Shown: positions 41,887 to 49,301 of the stretch, piece after piece | Numbering within the stretch: the first letter of the stretch is position 1 | Layout: each line of letters starts with the position of its first letter | Assembly: GCA_038255145.1 (NCBI GenBank) | Contig: JBBSLP010000042.1 | Span: 1-52,862 of the forward strand | Reading direction: 5' to 3' | From: WHTX01 sp038255145 | GTDB taxonomy: Bacteria; Actinomycetota; Acidimicrobiia; Acidimicrobiales; CAIXPF01 | DNA: 52,862 nucleotides | Notes under the pieces: generated by a model | Databases searched by the model: none | Seen by the model: the letters and a program-made list of their open reading frames with translations, nothing else | Told to the model about the DNA's origin: nothing | Position numbers and translations under genes: made by a program

Positions 41887-42006
41887 ATGGCCCTCCCCAC
41901 CGCACCCATCGTCGCCGGCGCCCTCGTCGGGGGCTACCTCGCCGTCCTCACCGCCGCGGGCACCAGCGCCGCCGCCTCCTGGCTCATCTCCGACCGCCGG
42001 TCCTGA
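41887..42006 (+). CDS. Small single-pass membrane protein, 39 residues
   Basis: ATG at 41887 opens a 39-residue frame: a short MALPTAP start, one hydrophobic helix (IVAGALVGGYLAVLTAAG, then small residues) and a basic ISDRRS end, predicting an N-out single-pass peptide. TAGGGT (41873-41878) lies eight bases before the ATG with no ribosome binding site, the same leaderless layout seen for several larger genes here, and supports real expression. The function is unknown. It is flanked by a 14-bp terminator hairpin upstream and the dispersed repeat element downstream. Confidence 0.5.
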   Translation: MALPTAPIVAGALVGGYLAVLTAAGTSAAASWLISDRRS

Positions 42007-42058
42007 GCCCCGTCGACCCCGCCCGCCATCCGACCCTGGGTCGAGGCAGGTTCGGGTG

Positions 42059-42098
42059 GCCCGTTCAGGCGAATCGCCGTCGAATCGCCGCTACGGGC
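42059..42098. repeat. Dispersed intergenic hairpin element, copy 2
   Basis: The core 42061-42087 is CCGTTCAGGCGAATCG, then CC, then GTCGAATCG. GCCCGT (42059-42064) pairs with ACGGGC (42093-42098). Copy 1 has GTCCGT/ACGGAC, so a T-A pair is replaced by a C-G pair. The loop here is five bases longer. It lies between the convergent 39-residue gene and the MmgE/PrpD gene. Confidence 0.7.
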
Positions 42099-42176
42099 GC
42101 CAGCACGCAACGGTCAGCCGGCAGTCGAACCGTCGGACCCGAGGCGGGTGACGGAGCCGTTGGACGGTCTCGACGA

Positions 42177-43520
42177 TCAGCCGGCGCTGGCGAGGCGGAT
42201 GAGGTCGGTCAGGTCGGAGGCGCTGGTCACGGTGGCCACCCGGTCGACGAGCTCGGTGGCCGCGGCCTCGCCGAGGACGGGGCGGACCAGGCCCACGAAC
42301 TTGGCCTGGAGCAGGCCTTCCTGCCAGTCGAGGTCCTCGGCCGGCACGTTGGTGTCGACCGACCGGCGCCGCTCACCGCCGTCACGCAGGCGCAGGGCCA
42401 CCGTGGCGTGCATGGGGGGTTCGGCCGGGTCGCCCACCACCTGGACCCGGTCCCGCAGCGCGACCACGGCCGAGTCGGTGACCCGGCGGTCGCTGTAGGT
42501 GGCCAGGTCGGCCATGTCGTCACCGAGGAGGGTCATGGCCGCGGTGGCCCGCAGCGAGAACTTGCCCTCCAGCCCGGTGCGGGGCTCGGCGATGTTGCAC
42601 ACGTCGAGGGCCCCGGGCTCGATGCGGATCTCGACGGCTTCGACCTGGGCCACGTCGAAGGGCTCGTCACGGGCCAGGGTGGCCACCGCGTTGATGGAGG
42701 CGTGGGTCAGGTAGCAGGCGGCGTGGTACTTGAACAGGGTCTCGCGCACCGCCCACCGGCCCTTCCAGGCGTCGAGCCGACCGACGTCGAGCGCCTTGCC
42801 GCCCCCGGCCACCGCGGCGAAGCCCTGAGCCACCTCGACGATGTCGGGGTTGGCCGTGTAGCCACCGCGGGCCAGCAGCGCGGCGAGGAGCCCGGACTGG
42901 GCGGCCCGCCCGGCGTGGAAGGGCTTGGTCATGGTCCCGAAGTTCGACTTGACCCCCGCGGCCTGGCTTCCGGCCAGGCCCAGGGCGCAACCCCACTGCT
43001 GGGGGTCGAGGTCGAGGAGGTGGGCGGCGGCCGCGGCGGCGCCGAACGTGCCGAAGGTGGCGGTGGCGTGCCAACCCACCCGGTAGTGGGGCACGGCCAT
43101 GAGGGCGCCCAGCCGGCACTCGAGCTCGATGCCCGCCACCAGGGCGGCCAGCAGTTCGGTGCCGGAACGGCCGTCGCGCTCGGCCACGGCCAGGGCGGCG
43201 GGGAGCACGGGGACGGTGGGGTGGCCGGACATGGTGGCGTGGGTGTCGTCGAAGTCGAGGGCGTGGCCCACGGCCCCGTTGACCAGGGCCGCGGTCAAGG
43301 CGCCGGTGCGTCCACCTGAGCCGATGAGGGTGGCCTGGCCGGCGGCGTCGGCCCCGGCCACCTCGGTGCGCAGGATGGCGGCCAGGGGTTCCTGGGAGCC
43401 GGCGATGGTGCAGCCCAGCCAGTCGAGCAGGCACTGGCGGGCCACCTGCTGCACGTCGGGCGGCAGGTCGTCCCAACGGGTGGCCCGGGCCTCGGCGGCC
43501 AGCTCTGACGTGATCCCCAT
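42177..43520 (-). CDS. MmgE/PrpD-family protein
   Basis: A 447-residue protein of the MmgE/PrpD fold, which includes 2-methylcitrate dehydratase, cis-aconitate decarboxylase and related C4-C6 acid lyases and epimerases. LLDWLGCTIAGS, GHALDFDDTHATMSGHPTVPVLPAALAV, GWHATATFGTFGAAAAAA, GTMTKPFHAGRAAQSG and KYHAACYLTHASINA are family landmarks; the histidines in HATMSGHP and KYHAAC are near the active site in characterised members. ATG 43520 has GGGGAAGGGG upstream. It is divergent from the MaoC/CaiB/CoA-lyase genes, suggesting it handles a free di- or tricarboxylic acid feeding that route. Confidence 0.87.
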   Translation of the reverse strand: MGITSELAAEARATRWDDLPPDVQQVARQCLLDWLGCTIAGSQEPLAAILRTEVAGADAAGQATLIGSGGRTGALTAALVNGAVGHALDFDDTHATMSGHPTVPVLPAALAVAERDGRSGTELLAALVAGIELECRLGALMAVPHYRVGWHATATFGTFGAAAAAAHLLDLDPQQWGCALGLAGSQAAGVKSNFGTMTKPFHAGRAAQSGLLAALLARGGYTANPDIVEVAQGFAAVAGGGKALDVGRLDAWKGRWAVRETLFKYHAACYLTHASINAVATLARDEPFDVAQVEAVEIRIEPGALDVCNIAEPRTGLEGKFSLRATAAMTLLGDDMADLATYSDRRVTDSAVVALRDRVQVVGDPAEPPMHATVALRLRDGGERRRSVDTNVPAEDLDWQEGLLQAKFVGLVRPVLGEAAATELVDRVATVTSASDLTDLIRLASAG

Positions 43521-43682
43521 GGCGCGGGTCCCCTTCCCCCTGGACCTCGTCGACGGGGGTGCCGCAGCGGCGGCGCGCCTCCACGTCGGGTCCGGCCAGG
43601 AGGCTACCGTGCGGGTCCTGACCGTGACCGGGGTCGCACGCCCCGGGGCCACGGACGTCCACAGCCAGGGGGTGGCCCGCAG

Positions 43683-44177
43683 GTGAGCACGTTCGATCCG
43701 CTGGACTTCGAGCCGGCGCCCAAGGGCAACCAGTACGAGGACTTCACCGAAGGCCAGGTGCTGGACCACCACTGGGGCCGCACCATCAACGCCGGGGACA
43801 ACTCGCTGTTCTCGGCCACGATGCTGCACTTCAACCCGCTGTACTTCAACGCCGAGTACGCCCGGGCCCTCGACCACCCCCGTGAAGCGGTCAACCCCAT
43901 GCTCGTGCTGTGCACCGCCGTGGGCATGTCCGTCGAGGACCTGTCCGAGGCCGGCGGGCCCTTCCTGGGCGTCAACGACTGCCAGTTCCACCAGCCCGTG
44001 TACCCCGAGGACACCATCAGCTGCCGCTCCACGGTGCTCGCCACCCGGGAGTCGGCCTCGCGGCCCAAGGAGGGCATCGTGACCTGGCAAACCGAGGTGA
44101 CCAACCAGCGCGACGAGCTGGTGCTCAGCTACACCCGCACCAACCTGTCGGCCAAGCGCGGCGGGCCCCGGCCGTGA
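43683..44177 (+). CDS. MaoC-family (hotdog) dehydratase
   Basis: A 164-residue hotdog-fold protein. YEDFTEGQVLDHHWGRTINAGDNSLFSATMLHFNPLYFNAEYA holds the hydratase-2 motif, with Asp, Asn and His positions (D39-x4-N region and HFNP) that bind the reacting water. It hydrates enoyl-CoA-type double bonds. GTG 43683 follows a CCCGCAG leader and is divergent from the MmgE/PrpD gene. The stop overlaps the start of the acyl-CoA dehydrogenase (GTGA). Together with the second MaoC gene (174 residues) it adds up to about the 343 residues of the double-hotdog mesaconyl-CoA hydratase; a heteromeric enzyme is a possibility. Confidence 0.85.
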   Translation: MSTFDPLDFEPAPKGNQYEDFTEGQVLDHHWGRTINAGDNSLFSATMLHFNPLYFNAEYARALDHPREAVNPMLVLCTAVGMSVEDLSEAGGPFLGVNDCQFHQPVYPEDTISCRSTVLATRESASRPKEGIVTWQTEVTNQRDELVLSYTRTNLSAKRGGPRP

Positions 44178-45457
44178 CCGCCACCGAGTCTCCTACCAAC
44201 ACAGCCCCCACCGACACGGCGCGCACCGGCGAGACCCGCTACCTGACCCCCGAGCGGCTCGAGCTTGCGGCCGAGGCCCGCCAGTTCGCCATGGACGTGG
44301 TGCTGCCCCTGGCCAACCGCCTCGACAAGGTCAAGGGCGAGTTCCCCGACGAGTTCCTCCAGCAGCTGGCCGATCGGGGCTACTTCGGCATCATGACGTC
44401 GAAGGAGCACGGCGGCCTGGGCCTGGGCGTGTTCGAGTACTGCCTCATCTCCGAGGAGCTGGCCCGGGCGTGGATGTCGGCCGCGTCGATCATCGCCCGG
44501 GCCAACGGCATGGGCACCGGCGTCACCGACCCCGCCCGCCGGGCCGAGCTGCTGGCCCGCCAGGTGCAGGGCCGCTGGATCGGCGCCGCCGCCCTGTCCG
44601 AGCCCAACGCCGGGTCCGACCTGGCCAGCGTGTCGACCCGGGCCGTGGACAAGGGCGACCACTGGGAGCTGCACGGCGAGAAGCGCTGGTGCGGCAACGC
44701 CCTGCGGGCCGACTTCATCCAGGTGCTGTGCCGCACCCGTGACCCCGAGCCGGGTGAGTCCCGCAGCCGGGGTCTGTCCACGTTGCTACTGGTCAAGGAG
44801 CGGGGGTCGTTCCCCGACGGGTTGACCGGGGAGGAGATCGACAAGATCGGCTACCACGGCTTCCTCACCTTCAACCTGCACTTCAACGGCGTGAAGGTGC
44901 CCAAGTCCGACCTGCTGGGGGCCAAGCCGCCGGCGCCCGCCGGTGGTGCCGCCGAGAAGCCCGCCTACTCCATGGCCGGGGGTGAGGGACGGGCCTTCAA
45001 GGCCGTCGAACAAGGGCTGAACGTGGCCCGGGTGCACACCGCGGCCCGGGCCGTGGGCCTGGCCCGCGCCGCCGTCGAGGACTGCATCGCCTACACCCAG
45101 GAGCGGGTGCAGTTCGAGCACCCCATCAGCGACTTCCAGGCCATCCGCTTCAAGATCGCCGAGATGGCGGCCCAGGTCGAGGCGTGCCGGGCCTTCTACC
45201 ACCAGGTGGCCCAGATGGTGGACGACGGCTACCCGTGCGAGCGGGAGGCGGCCATGTGCAAGCTCATCGCCACCGAGATGGCGGTGAGGGTGACGGGTGA
45301 CGGCATCCAGGTCCACGGGGGCAACGGCTACACCACCGAACGGGCCGTCGAGCGCCACTGGCGCGATGCCCGGCTGACCACCATCTTCGAGGGCACCAGC
45401 CAGATCCAGATGAAGATCATCGCCGATCGTCTGCTGCCCCGGAGCCCCCTGGGCTGA
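44174..45457 (+). CDS. Acyl-CoA dehydrogenase
   Basis: A 427-residue acyl-CoA dehydrogenase. LSEPNAGSDLASVSTRAV, WELHGEKRWCGNALRAD, the helix FEHPISDFQAIRFKIAEMAAQVEACRA, and GIQVHGGNGYTTERAVERHWRDARLTTIFEGTSQIQ are textbook features, the last including the FAD-adenine loop. The catalytic base would be Glu in IFEGTSQ. GTG 44174 overlaps the MaoC stop, so they are coupled. In this cluster it could be a methylsuccinyl-CoA or glutaryl-type dehydrogenase producing mesaconyl- or similar enoyl-CoA; this is inference. Confidence 0.92.
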   Translation: MTATESPTNTAPTDTARTGETRYLTPERLELAAEARQFAMDVVLPLANRLDKVKGEFPDEFLQQLADRGYFGIMTSKEHGGLGLGVFEYCLISEELARAWMSAASIIARANGMGTGVTDPARRAELLARQVQGRWIGAAALSEPNAGSDLASVSTRAVDKGDHWELHGEKRWCGNALRADFIQVLCRTRDPEPGESRSRGLSTLLLVKERGSFPDGLTGEEIDKIGYHGFLTFNLHFNGVKVPKSDLLGAKPPAPAGGAAEKPAYSMAGGEGRAFKAVEQGLNVARVHTAARAVGLARAAVEDCIAYTQERVQFEHPISDFQAIRFKIAEMAAQVEACRAFYHQVAQMVDDGYPCEREAAMCKLIATEMAVRVTGDGIQVHGGNGYTTERAVERHWRDARLTTIFEGTSQIQMKIIADRLLPRSPLG

Positions 45458-45814
45458 ACCTCCGGCTGGCCGATGGCCCGCTCCCGGCCGATCCTTTGCC
45501 GACGATCCCGCCGGGCGCGGCACTCTCCAGTCGGTTCCGCATCTCGAATTGCAGCTGGAGGTGGCCTGCCGGGCCGATCCGTCGTCCCTGCCGGCCCTCT
45601 CCCCACGCCGAGTCCCGTCCCATCAGCCCGTTCTGGGCGCGTTCGCGCCCGCCCGTGGGCTCCAGCGCGCACAGAGTCGGCCCGCACGGCCACGGTCGGC
45701 GGCCGTCGATCGTGCGCCCCCGCACCTGTCACCCATGTCGCGCAACGGCGGGACCGAGAGGGGGCGGCGAGTTCCCGGGCAGCCGGGGACGGGGCGAGGC
45801 TAGGGTCCCGGCCT
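45458..45814. other. 357-base region without a gene; ends in a leaderless promoter
   Basis: No coding frame with convincing composition is present. The stretch is less GC-biased at third-position periodicity than its neighbours and holds no strong hairpin I can find. TAGGGT at 45801-45806 lies eight bases before the GTG of the next MaoC gene and probably serves as its -10 box, so the cluster is split into at least two transcription units. Confidence 0.45.
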
Positions 45815-46339
45815 GTGACGGAGACCACGGGCACCGGGGGCCGCAGCCTCGCCAGCTACACGGGGACGGGCAACTACTTCGAGGACTTCCCCGTGGGGCG
45901 CAAGATCCGCCACACCCGGGGCAAGACCGTGGGCGAGTTCGACAACCAGATCATCACCAACCTGGTCATGAACACGGCCCACAGCCACTTCAACGAGGCA
46001 GCCATGGTGCGCAGCCCGTGGGGCCAGCGCCTGGTGTTCGGCCTGGTCACCGGCTCGATGGCCATCGGCCTCGCCTCCCAGGACTGCGTGGAGAACGCCC
46101 TCTGCGAGCTGGGCCTCGACAAGCTGCGCTTCGTCTCCCCGGTGTTCCACGGCGACACCATCTGGGCCTACACCGAGGTGCTCGAGGCCGACGACAGCCC
46201 CGACCGCGACGACGCCGGCATCGTGCGCTTCAAGCACTGGGGCACCAAGACGCCCGCCGGCGGTGGTGACGAGAAGGTCGTCTTCGAGGGTGAGCGCATC
46301 GCCCTGATCAAGAAGTGGTCGCACTGGGCGGACCGTTGA
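45815..46339 (+). CDS. MaoC-family hydratase, mesaconyl/itaconyl-CoA-hydratase-like
   Basis: A 174-residue hotdog protein. GNYFEDFPVGRKIRHTRGKTVGEFDNQIITNLVMNTAHSHFNEA carries the hydratase motif; LVFGLVTGSMAIGLASQ and LRFVSPVFHGDTIWAYTEVLE follow. The FEDF-x-G opening resembles the N-terminal half of mesaconyl-CoA hydratases and the MaoC proteins paired with CitE-like lyases. It probably hydrates a branched C5 dicarboxylyl-CoA. GTG 45815 has a leaderless-type TAGGGT eight bases upstream. The CoA-transferase follows 35 bases downstream. Confidence 0.85.
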   Translation: MTETTGTGGRSLASYTGTGNYFEDFPVGRKIRHTRGKTVGEFDNQIITNLVMNTAHSHFNEAAMVRSPWGQRLVFGLVTGSMAIGLASQDCVENALCELGLDKLRFVSPVFHGDTIWAYTEVLEADDSPDRDDAGIVRFKHWGTKTPAGGGDEKVVFEGERIALIKKWSHWADR

Positions 46340-46374
46340 CCGGTGCTGCCGACCCGCCCACACCGAGAGGGATC

Positions 46375-47595
46375 ATGGCCGCCGGCCCCACCGGGCCGCT
46401 GCAGGGCCTCCGCATCGTCGACCTGACCCAGGCCCTGGCCGGTCCCTTCTGCACCATGTTGCTGGCCGACCTGGGCGCCGACGTGGTCAAGGTCGAACCC
46501 GTCTCCGGCGACATGACCCGCTTCACCGGTCCCTTCGCCCTCGAGGACACCGAGCAGCACTACGGGGGCTACTTCGCCTCCATCAACCGCAACAAGCGCT
46601 CGGTCATCCTCGACCTGACCACCCCCTTCGGCAAGGAGGCGCTGCGGGCGTTGGTGGGCAGGGCCGACGCCGTGGTCGAGAACAGCCGGGCCGGGGTCAT
46701 GGAACGGCTTGACCTGGGCTACGAGGTCCTGCGCGAGGTGAACCCCAAGCTGGTCTACGCCGCCATCCGCGGCTTCGGTGACCCCCGTACGGGCACCTCG
46801 CCCTACGAGGACTGGCCCGCCTACGACGTGGTGGCCCAGGCCATGGGCGGGGCCGTGGGCATGACCGGCACCGAGGACGGGCGCACCCTCAAGATCGGGC
46901 CTCCCATCGGGGACATCTACCCGGCCACCGTGGCTGCACTGGGCGTGTGTGCGGCCCTGTTGGGGGTGCAGCGGGGCCTGCCCGGCCAGTTCCTCGACGT
47001 GTCCATGTACGACGCTGTGCTCGCCCTGTCCGAGCAGCTCGTCTACCGGTATTCGTACACGGGCATGGTCACCCGGCCGGCGGGCAACGGCCACCCCGCC
47101 CTGTGCCCCTTCGACCTGTTCGAGGCGGCCGACGGCTACTGCGCCATCGCCGCGCCGACCGAGCGCCACTGGCCGTTGCTCTGCGACCTGATCGGCCTGC
47201 CCGACCTGGCCCTCGATCCCCGGTGCACGACCAACCGGGAGCGGGTGCGCAACGCTCCCTTCGTGCGCGGGCAGGTCACGGCGTGGACCCGCACCCGCAC
47301 CAAGGCCGAGATCGTGGCCGTGCTCGCCGGCAAGGTCCCGGTGGGGCCGGTGAACACGGCGCCGGAGATCTTCGAGGATCCCCACGTGGCCGTGCGCAAC
47401 ATGCTCGTCGACGTGCCCCACCCGGGGTCGGGCGGCGACATCGCCCTGCCCGGGTCGCCCATCAAGCTGACCGAGACGCCCGCCGGCATCTACCGCCGAC
47501 CGCCGCTGCTGGGCGAGCACACCGACGAGCTCCTGGCCGAGGTGGGCCTGACCCGGCCCGACGACCTGGTGCCCCAGCCCAAGAAGAGGATGTGA
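46375..47595 (+). CDS. CaiB/BaiF (class III) CoA-transferase
   Basis: A 406-residue family III CoA-transferase. LRIVDLTQALAGPFCTMLLADLGADVVKVEP opens the CoA-binding fold, NRNKRSVILDL is conserved, and the catalytic Asp is in IGPPIGDIYPAT. GQFLDVSMYDAVLAL and HTDELLAEVGL are also typical. Such enzymes move CoA between carboxylic acids; members include succinyl-CoA:mesaconate and mesaconyl-C1:C4-CoA transferases. ATG 46375 has AGAGGG three to four bases upstream. The CoA lyase gene starts five bases after its stop, a tight pairing that supports a shared pathway. Confidence 0.9.
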   Translation: MAAGPTGPLQGLRIVDLTQALAGPFCTMLLADLGADVVKVEPVSGDMTRFTGPFALEDTEQHYGGYFASINRNKRSVILDLTTPFGKEALRALVGRADAVVENSRAGVMERLDLGYEVLREVNPKLVYAAIRGFGDPRTGTSPYEDWPAYDVVAQAMGGAVGMTGTEDGRTLKIGPPIGDIYPATVAALGVCAALLGVQRGLPGQFLDVSMYDAVLALSEQLVYRYSYTGMVTRPAGNGHPALCPFDLFEAADGYCAIAAPTERHWPLLCDLIGLPDLALDPRCTTNRERVRNAPFVRGQVTAWTRTRTKAEIVAVLAGKVPVGPVNTAPEIFEDPHVAVRNMLVDVPHPGSGGDIALPGSPIKLTETPAGIYRRPPLLGEHTDELLAEVGLTRPDDLVPQPKKRM

Positions 47596-47600
47596 CTGCC

Positions 47601-48551
47601 ATGGCTGATGCCTCCGCCCTGATGTCCACCACCCGCCCCAACCGCCTCCGCCGCTCCGAGCTGTCGGTACCGGGCACGTCGCCCAAGATGATCGCCAAGG
47701 CGGCGGGATCCGACGCCGACCTGGTGTTCCTCGACCTCGAGGACGCGGTGGCGCCGACAGAGAAGGAAGCCGCCCGGGGCCCGGTGATCGAGGGGCTGAA
47801 CACGCTGGACTGGGGCAACCGGGTGCGGGCCGTGCGCATCAACGGCACCCACACCACGTGGTGCCACGACGACATCATCGACGTCGTCACCCAGGCCGGG
47901 GCCAACCTCGACGTGATCATCATCCCCAAGGTGAAGGCGCCGAGGGACATCTGGTTCGTGGAGACGCTCGTGGCCCAGCTCGAGGCCAAGCTGCGCCTGC
48001 CCCACCGCATCGGTCTCGAGGCCCTGGTGGAGGAGACCGAGGCGTTGGCCTGCGTGGAGGACATCGCGAGGTGTTCGGACCGGCTCGAGGCGCTGATCCT
48101 GGGCGTGGGTGACCTGTCGGCCAGCCAGGGCATCCGGGCTGGTCACATCGGAGGCGGGTCCGATGGGGACCGCTATCCCGGAGACATGTGGCACTACGCC
48201 CGCAACCGCATGATCGTGGCCTGCCGGGCGGCGGGGATCGACGCCATCGACGGCCCGTTCGCCAACTTCCGCAACGGTGACGCCTACCGGCGCGAGAGCC
48301 TGTGGGCGACGACGCTCGGTGCCGTGGGCAAGTGGTGCATCCATCCCTCCCAGATCGAGATCGCCAACGAGGTGTTCGCGCCGACGGCCGACGAGGTCAC
48401 CAAGGCCACCGAGGCCATCGACGCCGTCCGGGCCGCCGAAGCCCGGGGCGACGGCGCCGCGGCCCTCAACGGCATGATGATCGACGCGGCCACGGCCCGG
48501 ATCTTCCAGGTCACCCTGGACCGGGCCACCCAGATCGCCGCCAAGGGCTAG
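47601..48551 (+). CDS. mcl: HpcH/HpaI-family L-malyl-CoA/beta-methylmalyl-CoA lyase
   Basis: A 316-residue CitE-like lyase with the longer build of Mcl1. LFLDLEDAV-type VFLDLEDAVAP contains the metal ligand region, followed by TLDWGNRVRAVRING and IIIPKVKAPRDIW, and the C-terminal GDMWHYARNRMIVACRAAGIDAIDGPFANF and GAVGKWCIHPSQIEIANEVFAPT, which align by eye with malyl-CoA lyases rather than citrate lyase beta chains. It would split beta-methylmalyl-CoA to glyoxylate and propionyl-CoA, or malyl-CoA to glyoxylate and acetyl-CoA. ATG 47601 lies directly after the CoA-transferase stop. Citramalyl-CoA lyase is the main alternative. Confidence 0.82.
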   Translation: MADASALMSTTRPNRLRRSELSVPGTSPKMIAKAAGSDADLVFLDLEDAVAPTEKEAARGPVIEGLNTLDWGNRVRAVRINGTHTTWCHDDIIDVVTQAGANLDVIIIPKVKAPRDIWFVETLVAQLEAKLRLPHRIGLEALVEETEALACVEDIARCSDRLEALILGVGDLSASQGIRAGHIGGGSDGDRYPGDMWHYARNRMIVACRAAGIDAIDGPFANFRNGDAYRRESLWATTLGAVGKWCIHPSQIEIANEVFAPTADEVTKATEAIDAVRAAEARGDGAAALNGMMIDAATARIFQVTLDRATQIAAKG

Positions 48552-48680
48552 CGAAGACGGGAGGTTGGCCGTCATCGCCGTGATCGGCGGGCCGGCTCCG
48601 AGCCGGGGCTGGCGGTGGCGCTAGGTCCTTGTGAGCGGCTGGGCCATCGTGGTCGCCATGAGGCCCGACCAGAGCGGGGG

Positions 48681-49262
48681 TCACCCCTGCACCAGCAGGT
48701 TCATCTCTTCGATCTCTGCCTGCTGGGCGGTGATGATCTGGCCGGCCATGGTCTTGGCTTCGGCGCTCGCGCCGTCGGCCTGCTGGGTCCTGGCCATGTC
48801 GACCGCACCCTCGTGGTGCTCGATCATCATCTCGAGCCACTGCTGGTCGAACGTCGGTCCGCTGGCGGACTCCAGGGCCGCCATGTCGTCAGCCGACATC
48901 ATGCCGCCCATGCTGTGACCGGCCATGTTGCCGGACATGTCCATCTCGTCCTGGCCCCATGCCTGCAGCCAGGTGCGGAGCTGGCGGATCTCGGGATCCT
49001 GGGCCTGCTTGATCCGCGTCGCCAGGTCCTTTACGGGGGCGCTGGCCCGTGCGACGGGGTCGAGGGCGAGCTCGGCCATCTCCACCGCCTGTTCGTGATG
49101 CGGGATCATCCCCTGGGCGAAGCTGACGTCGGCCTCGTTCGCGCCGGCGGCGGCCACGGCGGCGGTGGTGGCGGGCGCAGCGGTCGAGTCGTTGTCTCCC
49201 CCGCCACAGGCCCCGAGGGCGAGTGCGCTGGCAGCTGTGAACGCGATGAGCAGGCGTCGCAT
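48681..49262 (-). CDS. DUF305 lipoprotein (copper-associated)
   Basis: A 193-residue exported lipoprotein. Residues 1-19 are a lipoprotein signal (MRRLLIAFTAASALALGAC). Two repeats carry the DUF305 signature: FAQGMIPHHEQAVEMAE and QQWLEMMIEHHEGAVDMARTQ, with a methionine/histidine-rich loop (MDMSGNMAGHSMGGMM) between them. DUF305 is a ferritin-like four-helix fold often linked with copper resistance, and the Met/His content fits copper binding outside the membrane. ATG 49262 is used. It is downstream of CopC-CopD on the same strand. Confidence 0.9.
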   Translation of the reverse strand: MRRLLIAFTAASALALGACGGGDNDSTAAPATTAAVAAAGANEADVSFAQGMIPHHEQAVEMAELALDPVARASAPVKDLATRIKQAQDPEIRQLRTWLQAWGQDEMDMSGNMAGHSMGGMMSADDMAALESASGPTFDQQWLEMMIEHHEGAVDMARTQQADGASAEAKTMAGQIITAQQAEIEEMNLLVQG

Positions 49263-49301
49263 GAAGCTCCTTGGTCGTCATGTCCTACAGGGAGTAGGAG
49301 G

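Noticed and set aside
45458..45814. A short plus-strand extension of the second MaoC protein
   Set aside because: The frame is open upstream of 45815, but the residues are Arg/Pro/Ser-rich with no hotdog similarity, and a TAGGGT promoter sits immediately before the GTG.
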